A stretch of DNA of 64,000 bases from Flavobacteriaceae bacterium (GCA_016649715.1 JAENXC010000004.1:124001-188000), one strand, 5' to 3'; shown: positions 8,110 to 17,102, numbered from the stretch's first letter. The notes: a model not told the origin generated them from the sequence alone. Numbers and translations are program-made.

Positions 8110-9105
8110 ACGCTTTTTGAAACCATCCGTCATAAAAACCTGATGTTGGTTCAAAGAATCGTTAAAGGTTAAATAAGCTTCAATATTCGGCAGTTTTTTC
8201 AACAGTTCTTTTGATTTCTCCAGGCCAAGTGCCATAAAGGAAGTTGCGTAAGCGTCGGCCACACCGCAAGTTGGAGCTATTACTGTTGAACTTGTAACAT
8301 CACTCATCTCAGCCGAACCTGTCAATGGGTTTAAAGTATGTACGTATTTTTTTCCAGTTAACGAATCAATCCGGAATTTACGGTAATTTCCCGAGGAAGC
8401 CATCCCCACATTTTTTAGTTTTACGGTTGCCTCAAAACTTCGGTTATCCAGTTCGGAATCTACAGCTTCAATGCCAACAACCCATTCTTGGTTTTTTTCA
8501 AGATTTTCCCCTTTCGTGAGAATTTCACCGCCCAATTCAATCAAATAATCTGTCACGCCTTTTGACTCCATATAGCGCCCCAAACAATCTATCCCAAAAC
8601 CTTTCGCCACGGCGTTAAAGTCGAAATATATTTGCGGATATTCTTTGTAAACGGTTCCATCGCTATTGATTTTCACTTTATGAAAACCTACATATTTCAT
8701 TAACGAATCCAAGGTTGTGCTGTCTATTTCTTTCAGCGGTTTCACATCGCCAAAACCGTAAGCGTTGCGCAGAACGCCAATGGTTGGGTCAAAATAACCG
8801 TTGGTTGTTTTGTTAGCTTCTTCAGATATTTTAAAGACTTCCCGAAAAATGGAATCCACAACAACGGTGGAATCGCCTTCGTTCACTTTGGAAATATCGC
8901 TATCGGGAATATAGGTGCTCACAGAATGGTTTACAACAGCAATAACGGAATCTAACCCCTTTTTGAAATCTATGTTTTTTTCTGAATAAAACTGGATATT
9001 ATAAGTGGTGCCGAAGGCATCTCCTTGTAATAAAATAGGCTGTGGCTCTTTCTTTTCACAAAAAATGAAAAGCAACAAAACGGGAATTAAAATCAATTTC
9101 TTCAT
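8098..9105 (-). CDS. apbE: FAD:protein FMN transferase, lipoprotein
   Basis: Covalently attaches FMN from FAD to threonine in NqrB and NqrC on the outer face of the inner membrane, a required step in Na+-NQR assembly. It is 335 residues with a hydrophobic signal ending in FIFC-EKK, a lipobox-like site. Family motifs visible: GDAFGTTYNIQFY, TNGYFDPTIGVL, YFDFNAVAKGFGID, the HTLNPLTG segment and GVADAYATSFMALG, which carries the D-A-x-A-T metal-binding motif. Its start overlaps the stop of the preceding 120-residue gene by 4 bases, and both lie just downstream of the nqr operon. The co-location strongly supports the role. Confidence 0.94.
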   Translation of the reverse strand: MKKLILIPVLLLFIFCEKKEPQPILLQGDAFGTTYNIQFYSEKNIDFKKGLDSVIAVVNHSVSTYIPDSDISKVNEGDSTVVVDSIFREVFKISEEANKTTNGYFDPTIGVLRNAYGFGDVKPLKEIDSTTLDSLMKYVGFHKVKINSDGTVYKEYPQIYFDFNAVAKGFGIDCLGRYMESKGVTDYLIELGGEILTKGENLEKNQEWVVGIEAVDSELDNRSFEATVKLKNVGMASSGNYRKFRIDSLTGKKYVHTLNPLTGSAEMSDVTSSTVIAPTCGVADAYATSFMALGLEKSKELLKKLPNIEAYLTFNDSLNQHQVFMTDGFKKRLGN

Positions 9106-9464
9106 AAAATTTCTTGTAAACCTTTATAGACCATAGTGTAGTCTTCGTCTTTTAAAACGGATTTTCCGTAATCGGTGCCGCGACCGAGCCCAACGCCAGC
9201 GTAATAGGTTTTGGCTTCGAATTTTGCAGCATGCTCTTTAATGGTTTTCATAAAAAGAGGATCATAAGCATGTGCATCTTGCGGATAGGAGATGGCGCGT
9301 ACAATTATGAAATGCAGCACTTTATCTTTCAAAACTACGAATTGTGGATCTCTTTTCAATTTTGAATTTACGCCCAAAAATTCATACCCTTCGGCTTCCA
9401 ATTGTTTTCCAACAATGTTCATCGCGAGGTTGTGGAGTTCTTGTTTTGTAAGTTTTTCTCCCAT
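9102..9464 (-). CDS. conserved protein of unknown function between nqrF and apbE
   Basis: A 120-residue soluble protein starting at ATG 9464 (a TTG three codons upstream is less likely). No known domain is recognised with confidence. The mix of FVVLKDKVLHFIIVRAI, DPLFMKTIKEHAAKFEAKTYYAGVGLG suggests a small alpha/beta fold with K and E positions reminiscent of nuclease-like folds, but this is speculation. It overlaps apbE by 4 bases and is separated from nqrF by a terminator hairpin. I recall similar flavobacterial proteins labelled as an Nqr subunit F; that label appears positional, since the sequence has no ferredoxin or FAD motif. Confidence 0.7.
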   Translation of the reverse strand: MGEKLTKQELHNLAMNIVGKQLEAEGYEFLGVNSKLKRDPQFVVLKDKVLHFIIVRAISYPQDAHAYDPLFMKTIKEHAAKFEAKTYYAGVGLGRGTDYGKSVLKDEDYTMVYKGLQEIL

Positions 9465-9504
9465 AAGATTCAAAATTCAAGATTGACGGTGGAAAGTATA
9501 TTGA

Positions 9505-9545
9505 TAAAAAAAAGTCCTTTGCCCATTTTGGGAAAGGACTTTTTA
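9505..9545 (-). terminator. Rho-independent terminator after nqrF
   Basis: Arms AAAGTCCTTTGCCCA and GGGAAAGGACTTT pair around a TTTT loop, with a run of T residues after the stem on the minus strand. It lies about 20 bases past the nqrF stop at 9564, so the downstream small gene and apbE would depend on read-through or their own promoter. Confidence 0.85.
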
Positions 9546-9563
9546 ACATGTGATATATTTTAG

Positions 9564-10874
9564 TTATCCTCCAAAATCATCAAAACGAATGTTCTCGTCC
9601 GGAATACCGAAATCCTCACCCATCTTTTGAACGGCTTGGTTCATCAACGGTGGGCCGCAAAAATACAGTTCAATATCTTCGGGCGTATCGTGATGATTTA
9701 AATAATTGTCTATAACAACTTGGTGAATGAATCCAACAAAGCCGTCGCCAGCCTCATCGTGAATGTCTTTTTTCACTTTCCAGTTGTCTTCTGGAGCAGG
9801 TTCGCTTAGAGCCAAATAGAATTTAAAGTTTGGAAATTCGCGTTGCAATTCATTAAAGTGTTCCAGATAGAACAATTCTCTTTTTGAACGACCACCATAC
9901 CAATAGGTTACTTTTCTTCCAGTTTTCAATGTTTTGAAAAGATGGTACAAGTGCGAACGCATTGGCGCCATTCCGGCTCCACCACCTACGTAAAGCATCT
10001 CTGCTTCGGAAGGGTTGATGAAGAACTCGCCAAAAGGGCCAGAGATAACAACTTTGTCACCTTTTTTACAGTTGAAGATATAAGAAGAAGCAATACCAGG
10101 GTTAACGGTCATCCATCCACCTTTTGCACGGTCGAAGGGTGGCGTGGCAATACGCACGTTAAGCATAATCTCACGTCCTTCGGCGGGATATGAAGCCATA
10201 GAGTAGGCTCTTTCAGTGGTTTCGGCGTTCTTCATCACCAAAGGCCAAAGTTTGAATTTGTCCCACTCTTCCTGAAATTTGTCTGGTCTTTCGTGTTCCT
10301 CTGGATGCGCAGTAATGTCCATATCTTCAAACTTCACTTCGCAAGGTGGAATTTCAATCTGAATATAGCCACCAGCTTTGTAGTTCATATCCTCAGGGAT
10401 TTCAACCACAAATTCTTTAATGAAAGAAGCGACGTTGAAGTTTCTAACAACCGTAGCATCCCATTTCTTTATACCGAAGACTTCTTCAGGAATATGAATA
10501 TTCATATCCTGCTTCACTTTTACTTGACAGGAAAGACGAATTCCTTCTTTTAATTCCTTGCGGGTAAAGTGTGGGGTTTCTGTAGGCAATGCTTCACCAC
10601 CGCCAGAAAGCACGTGACATTCACACTGAATACAAGTTCCACCGCCACCACAGGCAGAAGGCAGGAATATTTTTTCGGCACTTAAAGTGGAAAGCAATGA
10701 ACCACCAGAAGCAACTTCAATTACTTTTTCGTCATTGATTGTAATTTTAACGGGGCCGGATGGAGCCAATTTTTCTTTGGTAAATAACAATAATGCAACC
10801 AATAAAAGTGTCAAAACCAGAAGGGCAATGACGGTTACTGCTATAACTCCAAGAGTGCTTATTTCTAAAAACAT
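9564..10874 (-). CDS. nqrF: Na+-translocating NADH:quinone reductase subunit F
   Basis: NADH-oxidising entry subunit of Na+-NQR: electrons go from NADH to FAD to a [2Fe-2S] cluster and on into the membrane subunits. It is 436 residues: an N-terminal membrane anchor (about 6-31), a plant-type ferredoxin domain with C75, C81, C84 and C116, and a ferredoxin-reductase-like FAD/NADH domain (RAYSMASYP for [16 protein letters not shown] and [13 protein letters not shown] for [17 protein letters not shown] near the end). Start ATG is 1 base after the nqrE stop. A terminator follows. Confidence 0.97.
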   Translation of the reverse strand: MFLEISTLGVIAVTVIALLVLTLLLVALLLFTKEKLAPSGPVKITINDEKVIEVASGGSLLSTLSAEKIFLPSACGGGGTCIQCECHVLSGGGEALPTETPHFTRKELKEGIRLSCQVKVKQDMNIHIPEEVFGIKKWDATVVRNFNVASFIKEFVVEIPEDMNYKAGGYIQIEIPPCEVKFEDMDITAHPEEHERPDKFQEEWDKFKLWPLVMKNAETTERAYSMASYPAEGREIMLNVRIATPPFDRAKGGWMTVNPGIASSYIFNCKKGDKVVISGPFGEFFINPSEAEMLYVGGGAGMAPMRSHLYHLFKTLKTGRKVTYWYGGRSKRELFYLEHFNELQREFPNFKFYLALSEPAPEDNWKVKKDIHDEAGDGFVGFIHQVVIDNYLNHHDTPEDIELYFCGPPLMNQAVQKMGEDFGIPDENIRFDDFGG

Positions 10875-10875
10875 A

Positions 10876-11622
10876 TTATTGCTTCGTTAGTGTTGAAACT
10901 TCTGACACTGAAACTGCAGCAGCAGTTTCTTTTGTATTTTCTTTTTGAATTTGTTCAGTTTTTACTTCGGCTGCACTTGCTTCGTGAGCTGGTTTCTTTT
11001 CGTCGCCACCTGTCAACATTCCTCCAAAACTCATAAACCCTATCGCCATTAAACCTGTTATTATAAAGGTTATTCCCAAGCCTCTTAAAGGTGCGGGAAC
11101 GTTTGAATAACGTATTTTTTCTCGAATGGCAGCAATTGCCAAGATAGCCAAGAACCATCCAATTCCTGAGCTAAAACCATAGTTCAAAGCTAAGCCCAAG
11201 GTTGGAATATCCCTAGATTGCATAAACAACGATCCTCCCAAAATAGCACAGTTTACGGCAATAAGCGGAAGAAAGATCCCTAACGAGTTGTAAAGTGAGG
11301 GTGAAAATTTTTCAACGACTATCTCTACCAACTGTACCATTGTTGCGATGGTAGCGATGAAAAGAATAAAGGAAAGAAATCCTAAATTATAGTCTGCATA
11401 TTCTGGGCCGAGCCACACCAAAGCCCCGTCTCTCAACAGGTATTGGTCCAAAAGCCAGTTGATGGGCACTGTAACCGTCAATACAAAGATTACGGCGGCA
11501 CCAAGGCCAACGGCGGTTGTAACTTTTTTGGAAACAGCAAGATAAGAGCACATTCCAAGGAAAGTGGCAAATATCATATTGTCTATAAAGATCGATTTAA
11601 AAAATAACTCTATGTGTTCCAT
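10876..11622 (-). CDS. nqrE: Na+-translocating NADH:quinone reductase subunit E
   Basis: Six-helix membrane subunit that, with NqrD, forms an inverted-topology pair binding an iron centre in the membrane. It has 248 residues, longer than the usual 200 or so. The core ends near GFMSFGGML (about 205); beyond it is an acidic, alanine-rich tail of some 40 residues ([19 protein letters not shown] onward) that looks disordered. Core motifs include [12 protein letters not shown] (iron-ligand cysteine) and [12 protein letters not shown] (second cysteine). The gene is separated from nqrD by a four-helix-bundle gene and repeats, unlike the tight spacing elsewhere in this operon. Confidence 0.96.
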   Translation of the reverse strand: MEHIELFFKSIFIDNMIFATFLGMCSYLAVSKKVTTAVGLGAAVIFVLTVTVPINWLLDQYLLRDGALVWLGPEYADYNLGFLSFILFIATIATMVQLVEIVVEKFSPSLYNSLGIFLPLIAVNCAILGGSLFMQSRDIPTLGLALNYGFSSGIGWFLAILAIAAIREKIRYSNVPAPLRGLGITFIITGLMAIGFMSFGGMLTGGDEKKPAHEASAAEVKTEQIQKENTKETAAAVSVSEVSTLTKQ

Positions 11623-11633
11623 GTTTTTAGTAG

Positions 11634-11661
11634 TCAGTACGCAGTATGCAGTGGTCAGTTA
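11634..11661 (+). repeat. repeat flanking the four-helix-bundle gene, nqrE side
   Basis: TCAGTACGCAGTA (11634-11646) is an exact inverted copy of TACTGCGTACTGA at 12075-12087. It is followed by TGCAGTGGTCAGTTA; the 12-mer AGTGGTCAGTTA (from 11650) recurs just upstream of another minus-strand start codon at 22819-22830. The degenerate AGTCAGTA/GCAGTA wording looks like a dispersed spacer repeat. Confidence 0.7.
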
Positions 11662-12030
11662 TATAGTTTTCACTCCAAATTTTTCGGGGTGGTTCATCAT
11701 ATAATTTAACAATTTGCCGACTTCAATACTTTCATTTATTAGTTTATCAAATTCTGTTTTTTCAATATATCCACTTGCTTCTGCAAATTCCAACCAACTT
11801 TGTGTTTCTAAATTTTCAGAATCACTATCCGTTAGCTTACTTACAAAATGCTTTGGATATTTTCTCTTTCCGTAAGATTCTGCAATTGCAGCTGAAACCG
11901 CTCTTGAAGACCTCCTAATCTGATCCGTCAAAGAATATTTTTCTTCTTTCGGAAAACCTTTTGAAATTTCAAGAATCTCCATAGCCAATGAAAATGATTT
12001 TTTGTAAGCTATCAAATCCTGAAATTTCAT
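11659..12030 (-). CDS. four-helix-bundle protein (23S rRNA intervening-sequence protein family)
   Basis: A 123-residue protein of the IVP/S23 family, named for proteins encoded in 23S rRNA intervening sequences and common elsewhere in Bacteroidota. Visible landmarks: N-terminal FQDLIAYKKSFSLAMEI, FPKEEKYSLTDQIRRSSRAVSAAIAESYGKR and C-terminal GKLLNYMM, all amphipathic helices forming a pentameric bundle in solved homologues. Its biological role is unknown. It lies in the same orientation between nqrD and nqrE, bounded by 13-base inverted repeats, and has no obvious link to Na+-NQR, so it reads as an insertion into the operon. Confidence 0.9.
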   Translation of the reverse strand: MKFQDLIAYKKSFSLAMEILEISKGFPKEEKYSLTDQIRRSSRAVSAAIAESYGKRKYPKHFVSKLTDSDSENLETQSWLEFAEASGYIEKTEFDKLINESIEVGKLLNYMMNHPEKFGVKTI

Positions 12031-12057
12031 AATCCCATAATTTCAATTTAATCCCTG

Positions 12058-12092
12058 ATCACTGCGTACTGACTTACTGCGTACTGAAAACT
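12058..12092 (+). repeat. repeat flanking the four-helix-bundle gene, nqrD side
   Basis: Contains CACTGCGTACTGA and TACTGCGTACTGA in tandem (about 16-base period), the second being an exact inverted match to the repeat on the nqrE side. It ends right at the nqrD stop codon (12096). Confidence 0.7.
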
Positions 12093-12095
12093 GAA

Positions 12096-12740
12096 TCATT
12101 CTTCTATTAATGCTTTATTCCTTGATCGTTGTGCCCAAATAATAATTCCGATAATGATCAATGCCATAGGGGAAAGCAACATAAACCCGTTGTTTTCATA
12201 GCCAAATGCATAGACTCCAGTTTTTGCGATAGGGTCTCCCAAAACCTTGAAACCCAAAAGTGTTCCGGAGCCCAAAAGCTCGCGGAAGAAACCTACAATT
12301 ATCAAAATAAGTCCATAACCGGCGGCATTTCCAATTCCGTCAAGGAAAGAGCGCCAAGGTTTGTTTGCCAAAGCGAAAGCTTCAAAACGCCCCATAATGA
12401 TACAGTTGGTTATAATAAGACCAATGAAAACCGAAAGCTGTTTGCTCAATTCATAAGCAAAAGCCTTTAGCACTTGATCCACAATAATTACCAAAGCTGC
12501 AACGATAATAAGCTGTGCAATGATTCGGATTTTTCCGGGAATAACATTTCGCAAGAGCGAAATAACCACGTTCCCCACAGCCAATACAACCATTACCGAA
12601 AGTGCCATCACTATTGAAGCTTTCAATTGTGCTGTAATTGCCAATGCCGAACATATACCCAAGACCTGAATGGTAATAGGGTTGTTATCTGCCAATGGGT
12701 CTAAAATTAATCTGCTGTCTTTTTTTGAAAGTAAAGCCAT
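12096..12740 (-). CDS. nqrD: Na+-translocating NADH:quinone reductase subunit D
   Basis: Membrane subunit paired with NqrE, contributing cysteine ligands to the intramembrane iron centre. 214 residues with six predicted membrane helices and family segments VLGICSALAITAQLKASIVM, NCIIMGRFEAFA and GFFRELLGSGTLLG. It lies 41 bases after nqrC on the minus strand; downstream, where nqrE would normally follow directly, about 470 bases are occupied by the four-helix-bundle gene and repeats. Confidence 0.96.
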   Translation of the reverse strand: MALLSKKDSRLILDPLADNNPITIQVLGICSALAITAQLKASIVMALSVMVVLAVGNVVISLLRNVIPGKIRIIAQLIIVAALVIIVDQVLKAFAYELSKQLSVFIGLIITNCIIMGRFEAFALANKPWRSFLDGIGNAAGYGLILIIVGFFRELLGSGTLLGFKVLGDPIAKTGVYAFGYENNGFMLLSPMALIIIGIIIWAQRSRNKALIEE

Positions 12741-12781
12741 TTTTTTTAAATTTTGTTCGTTATAAAAACAACTATCTTATA

Positions 12782-13585
12782 TTATTGAATTGAATCTGAA
12801 ACTTGGATTGACTCACTCGTTTCATTTTTTTCAGCTCCTTTTAATTTTTCCAAATAAGGAATATATCTTGCAACATCTTTTTTAATCATTGCAGTTACGC
12901 CATTTCCTGTGATAGTAGCTCCCGCAAGAGCATCTACTTTTTGATCGTCTTTTCTTTCGTTCAGCGGATCGTTGTTTCCTTTTGCCACGGTAATTCCCAC
13001 AAAGGCATTGCCGTCCATAATCTGTTCCCCTTGAAAATCGTCCATAAAGAAACGTTCCTTAATATTGGCACCCAGACCTGGAGTTTCACCTTTATGATCA
13101 AAATAAACTCCTTCAACCACCAAATCTTTATCAAGGGAAACAAATCCCCAAATAGCATCCCAAAGGCCTTTTCCACGCATCGGGATTATATAAAAGGTCT
13201 TGCCGTCTTTTTCTCCAATAAACAGAGGGAGTTTTCTTTTGTAATTGTGATCATCGTTTGCGTGTGATTCTTCTTTTTTAATATCAATCAAATAAGCATT
13301 GTCATCTTCGGTAGCTTCGTCGCCTTGAATTACCAACTGCTTTTTAATGTATTTATGAAAAGTAGCTTCAACTTCCTTGGTAGGAATAAAAGTTACACTT
13401 CCCGTTCCTTCATTATCGTCAACGCCCATTGCGTAAAGAATGTTCTGTTGTTTCTCAAAGCGCTCGTTTTCAGAAATCTTACTGCGCAGGCCTTGGGCCA
13501 CCCCAGCCAAAAGACTTCCAACGACCAATACCATTATTACTGAAAATAGTATTGTATATGAATTTTTATCAGTAAATCTTGCCAT
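12782..13585 (-). CDS. nqrC: Na+-translocating NADH:quinone reductase subunit C
   Basis: Periplasm-facing subunit carrying covalent FMN. 267 residues with one N-terminal membrane helix (about 9-30), an FMN-bind domain (GLWDAIWGFVSLD, GETPGLGANI) and the ApbE flavinylation motif D218-A-L-A-G-A-T224. The C-terminus is a short serine/glutamate tail. It starts 2 bases after nqrB ends. apbE lies at the far end of the same region, consistent with flavin loading of this subunit. Confidence 0.96.
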   Translation of the reverse strand: MARFTDKNSYTILFSVIMVLVVGSLLAGVAQGLRSKISENERFEKQQNILYAMGVDDNEGTGSVTFIPTKEVEATFHKYIKKQLVIQGDEATEDDNAYLIDIKKEESHANDDHNYKRKLPLFIGEKDGKTFYIIPMRGKGLWDAIWGFVSLDKDLVVEGVYFDHKGETPGLGANIKERFFMDDFQGEQIMDGNAFVGITVAKGNNDPLNERKDDQKVDALAGATITGNGVTAMIKKDVARYIPYLEKLKGAEKNETSESIQVSDSIQ

Positions 13586-13587
13586 TA

Positions 13588-14787
13588 TTACGCTGTTTTA
13601 ACTTTTAAACGTTTCATTCTCTTTCTTATATTGCCACGCACTACGTAATGGTCAATGGTTGGTGCGAATACATTCATCAGCAGTATTGCGAGCATAACAC
13701 CTTCCGGATATGCTGGGTTGAAAACCCGAATCATTATGGCCATAAAACCGATGAAGAAACCGTAAATCCATTTCCCCTTATTGGTCTGTGAAGCCGTAAC
13801 GGGATCCGTTGCCATATAAACAATACCAAAGGCCAAACCTCCAATAATTAGTTGATGCCACCAAACTTCGCTCATCAGTCCGTAGAATTTGCTGCCTTCC
13901 TGAATCCAACCTTGATCTACAATGCCGTTGAAAATCAATCCCATTACTATGGCACCGATAACTGATGAAAGCATAATGCGCCAGCTTCCTATTTTGGTGA
14001 AAATCAAGAATAGTCCTCCAATTAGAATAAGGAAGGTAGAAGTTTCCCCAACAGAGCCCGGAATAAAGCCCCAGAACATATCCCAAACACTATAAACAGG
14101 ATGACCGTTTGCGGCCAAAGTTCCCAAAATGGTTTCCCCAGATATTGCATCCGGCTGACCCGCCATTGCTTGTGCGCCTTGCACCCAAACTTTATCACCA
14201 CTCATCCACGTTGGATAGGCAAAGAACAAAAAGGCACGGATAGTAAGTGCAGGGTTTAGGATGTTCATCCCAGTTCCGCCAAAAACTTCCTTCCCGATAA
14301 CAACTCCAAAGATTACCGCAACGGTAAGCATCCAAAGTGGAATATCAATAGGAACAATTAGCGGCACGAGCATTCCCGTTACCAAATATCCTTCCTCTAC
14401 TTCGTGTTTTTTAATAATGGCGAAAATGAATTCCACGCCAAGACCTACAACATATGAAACTATTACCAACGGCAAAACGGTCCAAGCACCCAAGATGAAA
14501 TTATCCCAAGTGAAGAAATTGCCAAGTGGATCTAATCGCAAGGTGTTGTCTATAGCCGCGTAATGCTGATAACCTGTATTGAATATTCCAAAGATCAAAC
14601 AAGGTACAAGTGCCATGATCACAGTGTTCATGGTACGCTTCAAATCGTCTGCGGACCGAACGTGTGCACCGGAATGTGTGGTATCGTTCGGGGTATATAA
14701 AAAGGTATGTAGCGCGTTGAACGCAGGCTCCATTTTGGTGCCCTTGTACTTTTCCTTTAGCTTATGTAAATTCTGTTTCAATCCCAT
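13588..14787 (-). CDS. nqrB: Na+-translocating NADH:quinone reductase subunit B
   Basis: The main membrane subunit and probable Na+ pathway, holding covalent FMN and riboflavin. 399 residues with about ten membrane helices of the NqrB/RnfD family. The expected flavinylation site is at D213-A-I-S-G-E-T219; the residue before the acceptor Thr is Glu, whereas the general Dxx(s/t)gAT consensus has Ala. Other family landmarks: GGTGMNILNPALTIRAFLFFAYP and MATDPVTASQTNKGKWIYG. It follows nqrA by about 5 bases. Confidence 0.96.
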   Translation of the reverse strand: MGLKQNLHKLKEKYKGTKMEPAFNALHTFLYTPNDTTHSGAHVRSADDLKRTMNTVIMALVPCLIFGIFNTGYQHYAAIDNTLRLDPLGNFFTWDNFILGAWTVLPLVIVSYVVGLGVEFIFAIIKKHEVEEGYLVTGMLVPLIVPIDIPLWMLTVAVIFGVVIGKEVFGGTGMNILNPALTIRAFLFFAYPTWMSGDKVWVQGAQAMAGQPDAISGETILGTLAANGHPVYSVWDMFWGFIPGSVGETSTFLILIGGLFLIFTKIGSWRIMLSSVIGAIVMGLIFNGIVDQGWIQEGSKFYGLMSEVWWHQLIIGGLAFGIVYMATDPVTASQTNKGKWIYGFFIGFMAIMIRVFNPAYPEGVMLAILLMNVFAPTIDHYVVRGNIRKRMKRLKVKTA

Positions 14788-14792
14788 AGCGA

Positions 14793-16145
14793 TTATCCTA
14801 TTTCTTTATACATTAAATCAAGACCGTTCCTGATGATTTGTTGGTGTGGCTGCTTGCTCACGCAAACAAACTCGGTAAGCGAAAAATCTTCCGGAGCCAC
14901 CTCATACATTCCCAAAGCTTCCATTGCGTCAAGATCTTTCACCATACACGCTTTCAGCATTTGCATAGGGAACATATCCAGCGGAAAAACTTCTTCGTAA
15001 TTGCCAGTAACCACAAAAGCGCGGTGCTCTCCGTTGGTATTGGTATCTAGATCGTATATTTTATTTGGGGTCAACCAAGAAAAAGTCAGTGCCCTTGAAG
15101 TTGAAATTTTATTGAAAACGGGTCTTGTCCAGCCAAACAGTTCGTAATCGTCCCCTTCCGGAATCACGGTAACAGTATTGCTGTAATACCCCAAATGCCC
15201 TTTTGGGGAAATTTTCGCTCCGGTAAGCACATCGCCACTGATAACGCGGACATTTTCGTCTTTCAGGCCAGAATCGTACAAAAACGTTGCAGCTTCTGAG
15301 CCGATTCGAGTTCTGTAATATTTTGGAGTCTTTACTTCGGAACCCGAAAGCGCGATGATGCGTTCTGGATTGAATTTTCCGGTAAGCAACAATTCCCCAA
15401 TAATAACAAGATCCTGTGGCGTAATGGTCCAAATTATCTCGTTTTTATTGACAGGTGCTATTTTGTTTATCTGCGTTCCCACATTTCCGGCAGGGTGCGG
15501 TCCAGAAATAGTGTGAAGTGTAATATCTCTCAAATCTTTAAAAGGAGAGCTTCCGCTTTTGCCAACGCCAATGTGCACTTGCCCTTTGGTAAGTTTGCTG
15601 AGCGCGGTTACGGCAGCTTGCAGTTCTTTTTCTTTTCCGTGAAGCGAAAAATCGTAGTCGTTTGCCAATGGCGCTGTACTAAGTGCAGAAATAAAGATAT
15701 CTCTCGGTTCTTGCTCCGTATCAGCAATCACCGCATAGGGGCGTTGAATAATAAACGGCCAGCAACCAGATTCCAGCAAACGGGCTTTAATAGCCTCAGC
15801 ACTTGAAGAATCTGGGCTCAAAACGCCAAAATCCTTGAAAGTATCCTGTGGATCCGCTTCAATGATGATTTCTTTGATTACGCGTTTCGCGCCGCGTTCA
15901 ATTTTAGTAAGAGTCCCGCTAACAGGCGACACAAACTTGATCAGTTCGTTACTTTTCGAATAGAAAATGGTATCGCCAGCTTGAACTTTTCCACCTTCCC
16001 GAACCACCATTTTTGGGATGATAAGATGAAAGTTGGACGGTCTTATCGCGAAGGTTCTGGATCGCGGAGCGCTGGATAGCGTTTTCTCTGCTTCGCCTTT
16101 TAAGTTGATGGTAAGACCTTTTTTAATCTTAATGTCTTTGGACAT
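14793..16145 (-). CDS. nqrA: Na+-translocating NADH:quinone reductase subunit A
   Basis: Cytoplasmic peripheral subunit of Na+-NQR with barrel-sandwich and RnfC-like domains. 450 residues from ATG 16145; this start is chosen because MSKDIKIKKGLTINLKGEA is the canonical NqrA N-terminus, while the longer in-frame extension is non-homologous leader. Family landmarks: SGTLTKIERGAKR, GPHPAGNVGTQINKI and GHLGYYSNTVTVIPEGD. First gene of the nqr operon, with a promoter-like TTG-N21-TAAATTTG about 75 bases upstream. Confidence 0.96.
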   Translation of the reverse strand: MSKDIKIKKGLTINLKGEAEKTLSSAPRSRTFAIRPSNFHLIIPKMVVREGGKVQAGDTIFYSKSNELIKFVSPVSGTLTKIERGAKRVIKEIIIEADPQDTFKDFGVLSPDSSSAEAIKARLLESGCWPFIIQRPYAVIADTEQEPRDIFISALSTAPLANDYDFSLHGKEKELQAAVTALSKLTKGQVHIGVGKSGSSPFKDLRDITLHTISGPHPAGNVGTQINKIAPVNKNEIIWTITPQDLVIIGELLLTGKFNPERIIALSGSEVKTPKYYRTRIGSEAATFLYDSGLKDENVRVISGDVLTGAKISPKGHLGYYSNTVTVIPEGDDYELFGWTRPVFNKISTSRALTFSWLTPNKIYDLDTNTNGEHRAFVVTGNYEEVFPLDMFPMQMLKACMVKDLDAMEALGMYEVAPEDFSLTEFVCVSKQPHQQIIRNGLDLMYKEIG

Positions 16146-16219
16146 AAATATGGATATTAATAATGCCTTTTTAACACCCGTTAATCCCTCAAATTTTATT
16201 GGCGGGGATGAAGGGCGTG

Positions 16220-16251
16220 CAAATTTATAAATTAAATACACCATTGCACAA
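16220..16251 (-). promoter_or_regulatory. nqr operon promoter (TTG-N21-TAAATTTG)
   Basis: On the minus strand TTG (16251-16249) is followed after 21 bases by TAAATTTG (16227-16220), a perfect -7 box of the Bacteroidota type with near-consensus spacing. Predicted leader to the nqrA ATG is about 70 bases. No riboswitch-like structure is recognised in the leader. Confidence 0.5.
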
Positions 16252-16397
16252 TAAAAGGATATAATTTTCAGTGTTAAAATAGCGTGGAAATTAATTTTTA
16301 TTGAAATGGGGAAAGTCCCTATGTAACGTAAGGGAAGCGTCAGATTTTTATTGCGGAATTTCTGCAAGCTGGCAAGCTAGTTTGAGGTCGATTTTTT

Positions 16398-17102
16398 TTA
16401 AAAATTTGAAAATCCTGTTCCGGTTTCCACCTCATAAGGCTCTTTCCCTTGTTCAAAAACGCGGGCTTTCAGTTTTCCTTTCAGTATAATTTCATCTTCT
16501 TTTACGCGTAGCCAACTGCCTTCGCGTAAACCAACAACAGGAACACTGTTTTGGGTGTGGAATTCAGCAATGCGGGTTTCGCGGGTTTCGCCCATGTGTT
16601 TACTGCTTGGGTCTGGGTCCAAATAATGCGGGTTGAGGTTGAAGGGAATTACACCCAAAGTTTTAAACGAAGGTGGATACACAATAGGCATATCGTTGGT
16701 GGTCTGCATAGAAACCCCACAAATGTTACTGCCTGCGCTGGTGCCCATATACGGCAACCCATTGAAAATAGCTTCGCGAAGCGGTTGCATCAGTTCCAAA
16801 CGGTATAGCGCGCTCACCAAAACAAAGGTGTTGCCGCCACCCGTAAATGCGCCTTTTGCATTTTTGATAGCTTCTATGGGATTGTCAAAAGTGTGCAGTC
16901 CGACCAGTTTTTTTCCAATTTTATTAAAAGCTTTTGCGGCTTTTTCAGTGTACGCATCGTGGTTCATGCCGCCGGGGCGGGCGTAGGGGATGAAGATGAC
17001 TTCTCCGGCATCCTTAAAAAGCTTGGCCATTTCATCGGTTAGATAATCTAAATATTCTCCGTCGTAAACGGTGGAGGTGCTTGCTATTATTAGGTTTTTC
17101 AC
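16398..17102 (-). CDS. pepE: dipeptidase E (alpha-aspartyl dipeptidase, S51)
   Basis: Cytoplasmic serine peptidase that cuts dipeptides with N-terminal aspartate. 234 residues, the usual length. The S51 class I glutamine-amidotransferase-like fold shows nucleophile S122 in the elbow GTSAGSN, H159 in NPHYLDPDP and the GGGNTF segment before the nucleophile. It is upstream of and in the same direction as nqrA, but a 250-base gap with a promoter box separates them, so it is probably its own unit. Confidence 0.93.
   Translation of the reverse strand: MKNLIIASTSTVYDGEYLDYLTDEMAKLFKDAGEVIFIPYARPGGMNHDAYTEKAAKAFNKIGKKLVGLHTFDNPIEAIKNAKGAFTGGGNTFVLVSALYRLELMQPLREAIFNGLPYMGTSAGSNICGVSMQTTNDMPIVYPPSFKTLGVIPFNLNPHYLDPDPSSKHMGETRETRIAEFHTQNSVPVVGLREGSWLRVKEDEIILKGKLKARVFEQGKEPYEVETGTGFSNF

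Noticed and set aside
8098-16145. An Rnf complex rather than Na+-NQR
   Set aside because: Subunit A has NqrA-type architecture, NqrF has the ferredoxin plus FAD/NADH arrangement and there is no RnfB-type multi-cluster ferredoxin.
14793-16367. Long N-terminal extension of nqrA (start at 16367)
   Set aside because: NqrA proteins begin near MSKDIKIKKGL; the extension overlaps the predicted promoter and has no homology-like features.
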